A DNA stretch of 50,006 bases from positions 1 through 50,006 of the forward strand of contig JAEVYX010000062.1 in NCBI GenBank assembly GCA_023392515.1, given 5' to 3'. A program made the translations under genes and the position numbers. Shown piece after piece: positions 9,204-16,808 of the stretch; the first letter of the stretch is position 1, and each line of letters starts with the position of its first letter. Source of the stretch: Bacillota bacterium (GTDB lineage Bacteria; Bacillota; Clostridia; Christensenellales; Aristaeellaceae). The notes below the pieces were generated by a model, which worked only from the letters and a program-made list of their open reading frames with translations, was not told the origin of the DNA and searched no databases.

Positions 9204-9219
9204 AGTTTTACGTAAAACT
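9204..9219. promoter_or_regulatory. Candidate LacI operator O1
   Basis: A perfect 16-base palindrome, AGTTTTACGTAAAACT, with the central CG usual for LacI-family sites. It abuts the -35 box of the carbohydrate operon. Its centre is 55 bases from the centre of O2, so a tetramer or two dimers could loop the promoter out. Confidence 0.75.
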
Positions 9220-9254
9220 TTCAGCAATTTCAAGCAAAATTCAACCGGCGTTTC

Positions 9255-9283
9255 TTTTCAAGCGCAAGGTTTAATGCTATAAT
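9255..9283 (+). promoter_or_regulatory. Promoter of lacI
   Basis: TATAAT at 9278-9283 carries an extended TGC immediately before it (9275-9277). A TTTTCA box (4 of 6) sits 17 bases upstream at 9255-9260. It points away from the carbohydrate operon. Confidence 0.7.
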
Positions 9284-9323
9284 GCAGTATATGTGTTAAG
9301 ATGTACTAAAGGAGGTGGCATGC

Positions 9324-10340
9324 TTGCCCACCATCAAAGATGTGGCTCGCGCCGTAGGGGTCAGCACGACCACCGTATCCAATGTCATCCATGGGAATTC
9401 CCATCGGGTTTCGCCTGAAATGGTAGAAAAGATTGAGGCAGCTATTGCAAGGCTTCAATATGTACCCAATATGTCCGCCCGGGCGCTGGTGAACAATGCC
9501 TCGCGGATCATCGGGGTCATTAACCATCTGGTGCCGCTGGAAAGCGGCGGCTTTTTTCAGGACCCCTTTCATGGAGCGCTGCTGGCGGGGATAGAACAAA
9601 CGCTTCGCGAGCAGGGGTATTACCTGATGGTACGTACCATCGACAACGTGCCGGAATTGATGTCCCTTTTAAGCAACTGGAATTTGGACGGCCTGATCTT
9701 GACCGGCATTTTCCCTACGGATTTTTACGAAAGCCTGCTGGCCCAGAAGACTCCCATTCTTTTGATTGACAGTTATATCAATAACGAGCAGGTGCTGCAG
9801 GTGCGTTTGGAGGACCAGCGAGGGGGCTATCTGGGCACCCGGCACCTTTTGGAAAACGGTCATCGGGACATATTGTTCTGTGGACCGCCCATCCTTTCGG
9901 AAGGCGTGCTGGCCCAGCGCTTTCAAGGATATTGTCAGGCACTGAAGGAATTTAACGTACCGGTTAGAATGGAAAACGTGTACCAGCGGGAAATCGGCAT
10001 AGAGCAGGGTACAGCCCTTGGCCGGGAATTGGCGGCGAGAACGGACTATTCGGCAATCTTCTCTACCGCGGATATCCTGGCGGCAGGCTTGATCTCCGGG
10101 CTTCAGGAAGCTGGCCGGCGGGTGCCTGAGGATATTTCCGTGGTTGGTTTTGACGATTTAAACATCGCGCGCCTGACCAGCCCGCAATTGACCACCGTGC
10201 ATCAAGATGTGGTGAAAAAAGGGGTTATCGCCGCGCAGATGCTGATCGATGCGCTTCGCGGCAAGGATCATTCCGCTTCCCGATGTGTGGTGCTGCCTGT
10301 AAGCATGGTAATCCGGCATTCGGTGAAAAAACTCGTTTAA
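9324..10340 (+). CDS. LacI-family transcriptional repressor
   Basis: A 338-residue regulator. Residues 1-50 form the LacI helix-turn-helix and hinge helix (PTIKDVARAVGVSTTTVSNV, then YVPNMSARAL); the rest is the periplasmic-binding-protein-like sensor domain, closing with DISVVGFDDLNIARL. I chose the TTG at 9324 because AAGGAGGT ends eight bases before it and family members start at exactly this point; the GTG at 9315 overlaps the ribosome site. It is divergent from the carbohydrate operon and probably binds the two palindromes there, releasing on an imported sugar or its phosphate. Confidence 0.92.
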   Translation: MPTIKDVARAVGVSTTTVSNVIHGNSHRVSPEMVEKIEAAIARLQYVPNMSARALVNNASRIIGVINHLVPLESGGFFQDPFHGALLAGIEQTLREQGYYLMVRTIDNVPELMSLLSNWNLDGLILTGIFPTDFYESLLAQKTPILLIDSYINNEQVLQVRLEDQRGGYLGTRHLLENGHRDILFCGPPILSEGVLAQRFQGYCQALKEFNVPVRMENVYQREIGIEQGTALGRELAARTDYSAIFSTADILAAGLISGLQEAGRRVPEDISVVGFDDLNIARLTSPQLTTVHQDVVKKGVIAAQMLIDALRGKDHSASRCVVLPVSMVIRHSVKKLV

Positions 10341-10361
10341 TATAATATACAGGAGTCTTAT

Positions 10362-11123
10362 ATGCTTAAAAATCTATTGTCCATTATCCAGGAAGCCGGG
10401 GAAAAAATGCTTGCCTATGACAAACCCAAAGTCTATCAAAAGGAAGGCCACGCCAATTATGTAACCCAGGCGGATATCGAAGTCCAGGCGTTTTTAATGG
10501 AACGGCTTTCACGGGCAATGCCTGAGGCCGGATTTTTTGCGGAAGAGCGCGAAAACGAAGCGCTTGGGACAGGGCTCGTCTTTGTCATTGATCCTATCGA
10601 CGGTACCACCAATTTTATGCGTGGCAGGAGCTGTTCCTCCATATCGGTGGCGTTATTGCGGGATCGGGTTCCGGTGCTGGGGGCGGTCCTAAACCCTTAC
10701 CGCAAGGAACTTTTCCACGCCGAAAAAGGGCGGGGCGCCTATTTGAATGGGGCACCCATCCACCCGTCAGACATGCCTATGGAAAAAGCGCTTGTAAACA
10801 TGGGGACGTCCCCCTACAATGCGCTGTTGGCCGGAAGAAGCATGGAAGCAGCCAAGGCCTTTTTGCGGGAGGCTTCCGATATCCGCCGTACCGGATCGGC
10901 TGCCATTGACCTGTGTGAGGTAGCCTGCGGCCGAAGCGATATCTATTGGGAATTGGAGCTATCCCCCTGGGATTATGCGGCCGGTTCGCTGATCGCCGCG
11001 GAAGCTGGGGCGCAGGTAGGCTGCCCTGGGAAGGGCATGCTTTCTTACGAACGGAAAATGGCTGTGCTGGCGGCCAATCCCTTGTGTTTCAAAAGGGCAG
11101 AGGAGCTTTTGCTCAGCGTTTAA
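10362..11123 (+). CDS. Inositol monophosphatase family sugar-phosphate phosphatase
   Basis: A 253-residue Mg-dependent phosphatase. The metal-binding motifs are present: AEE near residue 60, DPIDGTTNF near 84, and WDYAAGSLIAAEAG near 205. An NYVTQAD segment near 30 matches the family. It begins 21 bases after lacI with a CAGGAG ribosome site, so the two are co-transcribed. In this context it may remove phosphate from a sugar phosphate or an inositol phosphate. Family members also act on 3-prime-phosphoadenosine phosphate or fructose bisphosphate, and sequence alone does not separate these. Confidence 0.87.
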   Translation: MLKNLLSIIQEAGEKMLAYDKPKVYQKEGHANYVTQADIEVQAFLMERLSRAMPEAGFFAEERENEALGTGLVFVIDPIDGTTNFMRGRSCSSISVALLRDRVPVLGAVLNPYRKELFHAEKGRGAYLNGAPIHPSDMPMEKALVNMGTSPYNALLAGRSMEAAKAFLREASDIRRTGSAAIDLCEVACGRSDIYWELELSPWDYAAGSLIAAEAGAQVGCPGKGMLSYERKMAVLAANPLCFKRAEELLLSV

Positions 11124-11134
11124 TGTTCTTTACT

Positions 11135-11923
11135 TTAGCGGGTCTCCCGCTCGTTCTCCTTTGGATAGAGCACTTTTACATTGGCTTTTTGAAAAGCTTC
11201 CATCCACTCGTCGGAGGGCTTTTCGTTTGTAACCAGACAGTCGATATCCTTCAGGCCGCAAAATACCCGGTACGAGGTGCGGTTGAATTTTGAACTGTCG
11301 CACAGGAAAATCGCTTTGCGGGCGGATTGAAGCATTTGCTTTTTAATACAGACATCCTCTTCATTGACGTCGGTAACGCCGCTTTCCAGAGAAATGGACC
11401 GGGCGGAGAAAAACAACAGATCACAAGTAAAGTCGGCAATACGCTGCCTGGCCGCCTCCCCCGTAAAGCCCCTGGCAAAGGTGTTAAGCCAGCCGCCGGT
11501 GCAGCATACCTGGGCGGAAGACAAATTGTCCAGGCAGTCCAGGGCCAGCTGAGCGCTGTTGGTGAGTATTTTCAGGTTGTTTTTTTTGTCCAAAAACTTT
11601 ACCATGTGGGAAACGGTGCTGGTGCAGTCCATGGAGATATACATATCATCCCGCACCAGTCGGGCTGCCAGCTTGCCGATGATATTCTTTTCCTGTTTGT
11701 TTTCATAGGTACGGATGGAGTAGGGGATTTCATTGCTTTGATGCTCGATGAGCATAGCGCCCCCATAGGTGCGCCGCAGCACCCCTTCCTTTTCCAGAGA
11801 AGCAAAGTCCCGCCGGATGGTGGAAGGGCTTACACTGTACTGTTTGGCCAATTGGCTGACCAGCACAGCTTTTTTTAAACGCAGTTCTTTTAAAATATAA
11901 TCCACCCGTTCAATATTCAGCAT
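11135..11923 (-). CDS. DeoR/GlpR-family transcriptional regulator
   Basis: A 262-residue regulator with an N-terminal DeoR winged helix (residues 1-57, with VSQLAKQYSVSPSTIRRDF and YGGAML) and a C-terminal sugar-phosphate-isomerase-like sensor domain with the SNE/DTSST-like DCTSTV and a late LCDSSKF. SD GGAGGT is eight bases before the ATG. It converges on the phosphatase gene and is divergent from the glycerol-1-phosphate dehydrogenase gene. Related regulators respond to phosphorylated sugars or glycerol phosphate, so control of the neighbouring dehydrogenase is the natural inference. Confidence 0.9.
   Translation of the reverse strand: MLNIERVDYILKELRLKKAVLVSQLAKQYSVSPSTIRRDFASLEKEGVLRRTYGGAMLIEHQSNEIPYSIRTYENKQEKNIIGKLAARLVRDDMYISMDCTSTVSHMVKFLDKKNNLKILTNSAQLALDCLDNLSSAQVCCTGGWLNTFARGFTGEAARQRIADFTCDLLFFSARSISLESGVTDVNEEDVCIKKQMLQSARKAIFLCDSSKFNRTSYRVFCGLKDIDCLVTNEKPSDEWMEAFQKANVKVLYPKENERETR
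11137..11151 (+). terminator. Short hairpin at the convergent ends of the phosphatase and deoR genes
   Basis: AGCGGG-tct-CCCGCT, a 6-bp stem inside the last deoR codons, is followed on the plus strand by TCGTTCTCCTTT. It is weak and may simply be coding sequence. Confidence 0.3.
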
Positions 11924-11939
11924 AAGTTCGACCTCCGAT

Positions 11940-12051
11940 GCTCGTTTGTGCGCGATTCGTCACACTTTGACGCATAATTCTGCTCGCTTATCAAGTGTAC
12001 CACACTTTCTTTCCTTTGACAAACCCCCATGCTATAATGAAAAAAACGAGC
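11940..12051. promoter_or_regulatory. Divergent control region with three copies of a candidate DeoR half-site
   Basis: GCTCGTTTGTG (11940-11950), GCTCGCTTATC (11982-11992) and, inverted, GCTCGTTTTTT (12051-12041) share the core GCTCGyTT. The outer two sit just before the start codons of the two divergent genes in mirror-image positions. This pattern fits a DeoR-type regulator controlling both itself and the dehydrogenase. The motif assignment is inference. Confidence 0.5.
12030..12038 (+). promoter_or_regulatory. Extended -10 promoter of the glycerol-1-phosphate dehydrogenase gene
   Basis: TGC followed by TATAAT (12033-12038). A TTGACA at 12017-12022 is only about 10 bases away, so it cannot serve as a normal -35. 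The extended -10 probably carries recognition. Confidence 0.55.
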
Positions 12052-12066
12052 GGGAGGGATTGAATC

Positions 12067-13416
12067 ATGCAAATTGAAGCCATGCGGCTCTCTGATTTTT
12101 TAAAGCCGTTTCCCTGTGATTGCGGCAAGCCTCATACGACGGATTTGAAAAACGTAGAAATCGGTACGGGCGTTTTATTTAAGCTGCCTGAAATTTTGCG
12201 GGAATTGAATCATCATAAAGCCTTCGTATTGGCCGACCAGACCACCTTTGAGGCGGCGGGCCGGGATGTGCTTGCTATATTGGAAAAGTCGGGTTTCCCT
12301 TTTGCGTTTCATCTGATTCCCCAGCCGGAAGTCACCCCCGATGAAACGACTTTGGGCAGCATACTCATGGCCTACGACCGGACATGTGATGTAATTGTTG
12401 GCGTTGGCAGTGGCACGATCAATGATATCAGCCGGTTTTTGAGCTATCAAGCGGGCCTTATGTACTTTATCGTAGGCACCGCACCTTCAATGGACGGCTT
12501 TGCTTCCTCTGTCGCACCGATGATTACCAACAATCTAAAAACTACCTATGAAACCCATGTGCCCCAGGCCATTATTGCAGACCTTGCCATACTTTCCAAG
12601 GCGCCCATGAACATGATTGCGGCAGGGTTCGGGGATATTTTGGGCAAATATACCTGCCTGGCGGACTGGAAGCTGTCCCACATCATCAACGGTGAATACT
12701 ATTGCCCTACGGTGGCAGGCATCATGAACCTGGCGCTTACGCGTACCATTGAGAGCCGGGATGGCTTGAAAAACCGTGACATGGCCGCTATTCAAAAATT
12801 GACAGAAGCGCTGATCCTGGCGGGCATTGCCATGAGCTATGTGGGAAACTCCCGGCCTGCTTCCGGTTGCGAGCATCACTTGAGCCACTTTTGGGAGATG
12901 CGCTTTCTTTTTGAAGGGCGAAAGGCTGTCCTTCATGGAACCAAGGTAGGCATTGGTGAAGTTGCGGCGTTAAAATTGCATGAACTGCTTCAAAAGGAAT
13001 CCATCGATTTTGATAAGGTCAAGAAAACGACTGTTCCATTAATGGATGAAGCCTGGGAAGGAAAAATCCGCAAGGCTTTTCAGGCTGCTGCGCCGGAAGT
13101 AATCGCCCTGGAAAAAAAGACGGGGAAAAACGCGCCGGAAGGAAGGCTGAAAAGAATTCAAGCCATGGAAGAGCGTTGGCCCGAAATTCAGGAAGTTCTC
13201 GCCTCTCTGCCCTCTTCCAAGGCGGCGGAGGAACTGCTTGCAAGCGTGGGCGGGCCCATCCGGCCCAGGGAAGTGGGGCTTACGGAGGAAACCGTCCGGG
13301 AAAGCATTTTGTATGCCAAAGAGGTGCGCAACCGGTATACCGTTTTGCAGATGTTATGGGATTTTGGCCTTTTGGAATCGTATGCGGATAAGGTGACGGA
13401 GGAATTGTTCGCGTAG
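12067..13416 (+). CDS. sn-Glycerol-1-phosphate dehydrogenase (AraM/EgsA type)
   Basis: A 449-residue iron-alcohol-dehydrogenase-fold enzyme that interconverts dihydroxyacetone phosphate and sn-glycerol 1-phosphate with NAD(P)H. The nucleotide loop is GVGSGTINDISRF (about residues 117-129). The metal ligands are the Asp of GFGDILGKYT, the His of GCEHHLSHFWEM and the His of LHGTKVGIGE. The GTAPSMDGFAS segment is typical of AraM. Ribosome site GGGAGG is eight to nine bases before the ATG. The C-terminal 100 residues are helical and make it slightly longer than some archaeal homologues. In bacteria the product is known to feed heptaprenylglyceryl phosphate synthesis in Bacillus; here no PcrB gene is adjacent. 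Confidence 0.9.
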   Translation: MQIEAMRLSDFLKPFPCDCGKPHTTDLKNVEIGTGVLFKLPEILRELNHHKAFVLADQTTFEAAGRDVLAILEKSGFPFAFHLIPQPEVTPDETTLGSILMAYDRTCDVIVGVGSGTINDISRFLSYQAGLMYFIVGTAPSMDGFASSVAPMITNNLKTTYETHVPQAIIADLAILSKAPMNMIAAGFGDILGKYTCLADWKLSHIINGEYYCPTVAGIMNLALTRTIESRDGLKNRDMAAIQKLTEALILAGIAMSYVGNSRPASGCEHHLSHFWEMRFLFEGRKAVLHGTKVGIGEVAALKLHELLQKESIDFDKVKKTTVPLMDEAWEGKIRKAFQAAAPEVIALEKKTGKNAPEGRLKRIQAMEERWPEIQEVLASLPSSKAAEELLASVGGPIRPREVGLTEETVRESILYAKEVRNRYTVLQMLWDFGLLESYADKVTEELFA

Positions 13417-13446
13417 GGAAATATAGAGGGAACACATTCGACAATG

Positions 13447-13477
13447 AGGCAGCCGTTTATTTATGCGGCTGCCTTTT
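13447..13477 (+). terminator. Intrinsic terminator after the glycerol-1-phosphate dehydrogenase gene
   Basis: A 9-bp stem (AGGCAGCCG at 13447-13455 with CGGCTGCCT at 13466-13474) is followed by TTTT. Confidence 0.8.
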
Positions 13478-13492
13478 GATATAGACAAAATT

Positions 13493-13518
13493 AGGCGGGG
13501 CCATAAAAGGCCCCGCCT
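13493..13518. terminator. Second strong hairpin, better oriented for minus-strand transcription
   Basis: A 10-bp GC-rich stem (AGGCGGGGCC at 13493-13502 with GGCCCCGCCT at 13509-13518) has a 6-base loop. On the minus strand it is followed by AATTTTG. It probably ends the minus-strand gene 13749-14444, 230 bases away. The stretch 13519-13748 between them holds no convincing gene. Confidence 0.6.
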
Positions 13519-13748
13519 GGGGAATCAAGGGTCGCCTTGCGGCTTCTTCGGGAGAGAGATCATGACCTTAACGCGTCTTTCCCGAAAAAATATCCCCGCA
13601 CACCGGGAGGGAATCGGACAGTTTTTGTTAAGACGAAGTGGTTTCGACTGCAAAAGCTGCGCCAGGATAGTCTTGCCGCCTCATGAAAAACGGAAAGGCC
13701 GGATGGCTGTGCTGGAAATAATAAGCTTCCCCTGTTTCTTTTTTCTGG

Positions 13749-14444
13749 TTATGCCTCAAGCTTTCTGAACTTATTCCCGCTTTGCATACGGCGTATATCC
13801 TTGAGCTCTTTCATTGCCGTGATATTCAGCGGAAACGCCAGATGATCCTTAATGGCGGAATCGTACACCAGCGTTTCATCTTCATCCCACTGGGCGATAA
13901 ACAAAGGACAGATTACCGTAATTCGCCGAGCTTTGCTTTCGCAGATACCGGACATTTGGAATACCAGCGTACCGTCTTCCTCCAAATGATAGGAAGAGGC
14001 ATCTATCATGGAATCTCCGTCAACTGTGGCATCCATGCTCACATGAAGCATCTGCTTTTTTTGTGCCGCAGCCGCCTGTGCATATGTCCGGGTGTCCCTG
14101 CTATAAGGCAGCCCGGCGGAAGAAAACAGGTCGGAAGGGGATGCATCATTCCCCATTAGCAACACCTTGTCGGGCTCCTTCGGCCGGGCTTCCACTTCAA
14201 TGCTCAGTTTGGCCCCGTCGCAAACAGCCTGGCGTACGGTAAATGTAATAGCCTCGGTTTCGCCTCCAATTTGCGTAAGTTCAGCCTGAAGGGTTTGGGG
14301 CGTTTCCGGTGGACTCTTCACACCCGTGAACATGTCAAGAGGTTTAAGAATTTTCCACCCGGCAGACAGCCCATAGGCTGTGGCCCCCAAAAGGATCAGC
14401 AGGCAAAAAGAGGCGATGATGGCGGTGATTTTCACCCGTTTCAT
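13749..14444 (-). CDS. Membrane-anchored protein of unknown function
   Basis: A 231-residue protein I do not recognise. A basic start (MKRVK) and one hydrophobic helix (about residues 7-25) indicate N-terminal membrane anchoring or export. The outer part is mixed beta and acidic, with no cysteines in an obvious motif except near VCDGAKL and ICPLF. It resembles the extracellular halves of small anti-sigma-like proteins (compare the DUF4367 protein at 26513-27388) but lacks their cytoplasmic domain. AAGGAG supports the start. It is a single gene between argS and the dehydrogenase, with the hairpin at 13493-13518 downstream. Confidence 0.7.
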   Translation of the reverse strand: MKRVKITAIIASFCLLILLGATAYGLSAGWKILKPLDMFTGVKSPPETPQTLQAELTQIGGETEAITFTVRQAVCDGAKLSIEVEARPKEPDKVLLMGNDASPSDLFSSAGLPYSRDTRTYAQAAAAQKKQMLHVSMDATVDGDSMIDASSYHLEEDGTLVFQMSGICESKARRITVICPLFIAQWDEDETLVYDSAIKDHLAFPLNITAMKELKDIRRMQSGNKFRKLEA

Positions 14445-14557
14445 CGTTGCATCTCCTTGTGTATTGTGCGCAAAACAGGCTTTTCAATAGTTAGACGGCT
14501 AGAATCGGCCTTTGGTTCATGTGCCTAAAAAAATTTATTGCATGAAGGGAAGAAAAA

Positions 14558-14593
14558 GAGCGCACCTTCCGGCATTGGCCGCAAGATGCGCTG
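14558..14593. repeat. 36-base direct repeat, copy 1
   Basis: Identical over 36 bases to 14790-14825. Each copy can itself fold as an imperfect hairpin (AGCGCA..TT..GGC with GCC..AA..TGCGCT around an ATTG loop). Confidence 0.9.
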
Positions 14594-14789
14594 CAGACTG
14601 TCAAAAACCTCTGGGAGGTGTCGGAGGGGCGCCCCCTCCGACTGTAAATCCGAAATCGGCGGCGTGTACGTCGATTTCGGAAGCCTTGCGCAGCAAGGTT
14701 TCCTTACGCCCTTCGCCGGCCGTGAGCATAGCTCACAGGTGAAGGGTGCAGATTCGAAAAAGCGGCGCAGCCACTTTTTCGACACGCTG
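14594..14789. repeat. Run of five hairpins between the 36-base repeats
   Basis: Successive inverted repeats are: TCGGAGGGG with its complement (14621-14641), CCGAAATCG (14650-14658 with 14672-14680), CCTTGC-gca-GCAAGG (14684-14698), a two-level stem CCCTTC/GTGAGC (14709-14746), and TCGAAAAAG (14754-14762 with 14774-14782). No open frame of interest crosses it. It looks like a cluster of REP/MITE-type palindromes or a folded RNA downstream of argS. Confidence 0.8.
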
Positions 14790-14825
14790 GAGCGCACCTT
14801 CCGGCATTGGCCGCAAGATGCGCTG
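14790..14825. repeat. 36-base direct repeat, copy 2
   Basis: Perfect copy of 14558-14593, lying 25 bases past the argS stop codon. As a hairpin it may serve as the argS terminator, though no T-run follows. Confidence 0.9.
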
Positions 14826-14850
14826 TATTAGAAGATAAATAAGATGCTCT

Positions 14851-16569
14851 CTACATCCGTTCAGGGGCCTCCATGCCGATAAGATACAGACCTCGTTTCA
14901 CAACACCCCGTACGGCGCGGGTCAAAGCTACTCGTGCCGCGGCCAATGATGGCGCCTCATCCAGAATGCGGTGCTCGTAATAGAATTTGTTGTAGGCCTG
15001 GCACAGGTCGGTAACGGCTCTTGTGAGAATGGAGGGCTCATACCGAAGAGCAGCCTCCGCTACCACGTCGGGGAACCTGGACAGCTGACGCAAAATTTCC
15101 TGTGCTTCATCATCGGTGAGGCCTGCAAAATCCGGGTCCGGCAGGGATGCTTCTTCGGCCTTGCGCAGGAGGGAGCAGCAACGGGCATGGGTGTATTGAA
15201 CATAGGGCCCGGTCTCCCCATCAAAATTCAAGGCGCGGTCCCACCAGAAATCGATATCCTTGATGCGGTTATTCTGCAGATCGGCATAGATCACTGCGCC
15301 TATGCCCACCTGCCTTGCCACCTCTTCCTTGTTGGGAAGCTGGGGGCTTTTCTCCTCTATGATGGCCATGGCCTTTTCCTGGGCGCGGTTCAGCAGATCC
15401 TCCAAATAGACCACGTGGCCTTTGCGGGTTGCTAATGTCTGCCCCTCATAGGATATCATGCCAAAGGCCACATGCTGCAAATCCTTGGCCCAGGGATAGC
15501 CCATCAGTTCCACGACCTTGAACCATTGACGGAAATGCAGATCCTGCTGATAGGCCACCACATACAGGCATTTATCGAAATGATAGGTATCATGGCGGTA
15601 CAAGGCTGCCGCAATATCCCGTGTGGCATACAAGGTCGCCCCATCCTTTTTGAGAATCAGGCACGGGGGCATCTTGTATGGCTCCAAATCCACAATGGAA
15701 GCTCCGTCACTGATGGTGAGCAGGCTTTTTTCAGCAAGCTCACGCACAACCCGGTCCATTTTATCATTGTAAAAGCTTTCACCGGCATAGCTGTCAAAGG
15801 TAACGCCCAACAGATCGTACACCTTTTGGGTGTCTTTGAGTGTCAAATCTTTGAACCAGTTGAAAATCTCCAGCGCTTCCGGCTGGCCGTCCTCAATCGC
15901 CTTGAACCAGGCCCGGCCTTCATCCTCCAGGGCAGGCTCCTTTTCCGCTTCCTCATGAAAACGTACATACAAGTCTACCAGCGCCTGCACGCCGCCCTGC
16001 TCTACGCTCTCCTTTGTGCCCCAATGCTTGTAGGCGGCAATCATTTTGCCAAACTGGGTACCCCAGTCCCCAAGATGGTTAATGCCTACGGTCTTGTAGC
16101 CAAGAAAATCAAAAATGCGTTTAAGGCTGTGGCCGATCATGGTGGTGCTCAAATGCCCGATGTGAAAGCGCTTTGCGATATTGATAGAGGAATAATCCAA
16201 ACAGATGGTCTTCCCTGCTCCTTCGTCAGATGCACCCCACTGGTCCCCAGCCGCAAGTACCGCAGCCAAGGTTTCCTTTGCAAAGTTTTCCCGGTTCAAA
16301 AAGAAGTTGACATATCCCCCCACGCATTCCAGACGGGCGGTTTCGGGGGCATTCACCGCATTTTGAAGCGTGGCGGCAATGGCGTTGGGCGCGGCACGCA
16401 AAACTTTCGCCAGGCGGAAGCAGGGAAAGGCATAATCCCCCATGTCCCGCTCCGGAGGGATTTCCAGGTATCCTGCAATATCTTCCTTGGACGGCAAGCC
16501 CTGAACGTTCGGATAGGCTTCCTGCATGCCTTTTTCAATCAAAGCTGCAATGCGCGCTTTCATATCCAT
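14851..16569 (-). CDS. argS: Arginyl-tRNA synthetase
   Basis: A 572-residue class I synthetase that charges tRNA-Arg. It has the N-terminal additional domain typical of ArgS (residues 1-110), a HIGH motif as HIGHLSTTM, the GINHLGDWGTQFG signature, the family FDGETGPYVQYTHAR near the C-terminal domain, and a DALR anticodon-binding end. A canonical KMSKS is absent, as in many ArgS; an LATRKGHVV segment occupies that region. The start at 16569 (MDMKAR) has AAGGAG nine bases upstream, and an ATG eight codons earlier lies before that site. It is a stand-alone essential gene. Confidence 0.97.
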   Translation of the reverse strand: MDMKARIAALIEKGMQEAYPNVQGLPSKEDIAGYLEIPPERDMGDYAFPCFRLAKVLRAAPNAIAATLQNAVNAPETARLECVGGYVNFFLNRENFAKETLAAVLAAGDQWGASDEGAGKTICLDYSSINIAKRFHIGHLSTTMIGHSLKRIFDFLGYKTVGINHLGDWGTQFGKMIAAYKHWGTKESVEQGGVQALVDLYVRFHEEAEKEPALEDEGRAWFKAIEDGQPEALEIFNWFKDLTLKDTQKVYDLLGVTFDSYAGESFYNDKMDRVVRELAEKSLLTISDGASIVDLEPYKMPPCLILKKDGATLYATRDIAAALYRHDTYHFDKCLYVVAYQQDLHFRQWFKVVELMGYPWAKDLQHVAFGMISYEGQTLATRKGHVVYLEDLLNRAQEKAMAIIEEKSPQLPNKEEVARQVGIGAVIYADLQNNRIKDIDFWWDRALNFDGETGPYVQYTHARCCSLLRKAEEASLPDPDFAGLTDDEAQEILRQLSRFPDVVAEAALRYEPSILTRAVTDLCQAYNKFYYEHRILDEAPSLAAARVALTRAVRGVVKRGLYLIGMEAPERM

Positions 16570-16611
16570 GTAGCAACTCTCCTTCGAATGCATGGAAAAT
16601 TCGTACTGCTT

Positions 16612-16640
16612 ATCTTACCATAGCGGTACGGGTTGCGCAA
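16612..16640 (-). promoter_or_regulatory. Candidate argS promoter
   Basis: On the minus strand, TGG plus TAAGAT (16617-16612) forms an extended -10, with TTGCGC (16640-16635) 17 bases upstream. No T-box-like leader is visible. Confidence 0.5.
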
Positions 16641-16748
16641 CGGATTTAGGCAAAGGATTGAAATTCCTCATATAAGCCGTTTTTAAAATAGGTGTTTAGT
16701 ATTTTTAAATGCAGAAATCTGCTGATGAACATAGCGTTGGGAGTCTTC

Positions 16749-16777
16749 TTGTGATGATATGTTTCGTCTGCTATAAT
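16749..16777 (+). promoter_or_regulatory. Promoter of the first AraC-family gene
   Basis: TTGTGA (16749-16754), 17 bases, then TATAAT (16772-16777) with a preceding TGC. The transcript would begin near 16784, which rules out the ATG at 16776 as the translation start of the gene below. Confidence 0.75.
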
Positions 16778-16808
16778 GGCTTCATTCGTTGAAATGAGGA
16801 ATCAATCT

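Noticed and set aside
13463..13768. 101-codon plus-strand frame in the gap after the dehydrogenase gene
   Set aside because: It starts inside a terminator hairpin, lacks a ribosome site and crosses a second hairpin.
14558..14825. Repeat pair considered as a CRISPR array
   Set aside because: Only two copies, 196 bases apart, with hairpin-filled DNA between and no cas genes.
15472..16623. 383-codon open frame antisense to argS
   Set aside because: Overlaps the conserved HIGH-motif region of argS and has no motif of its own.
16570..16640. T-box riboswitch looked for ahead of argS
   Set aside because: The leader is about 35 bases long, far too short, with no T-box core or terminator.
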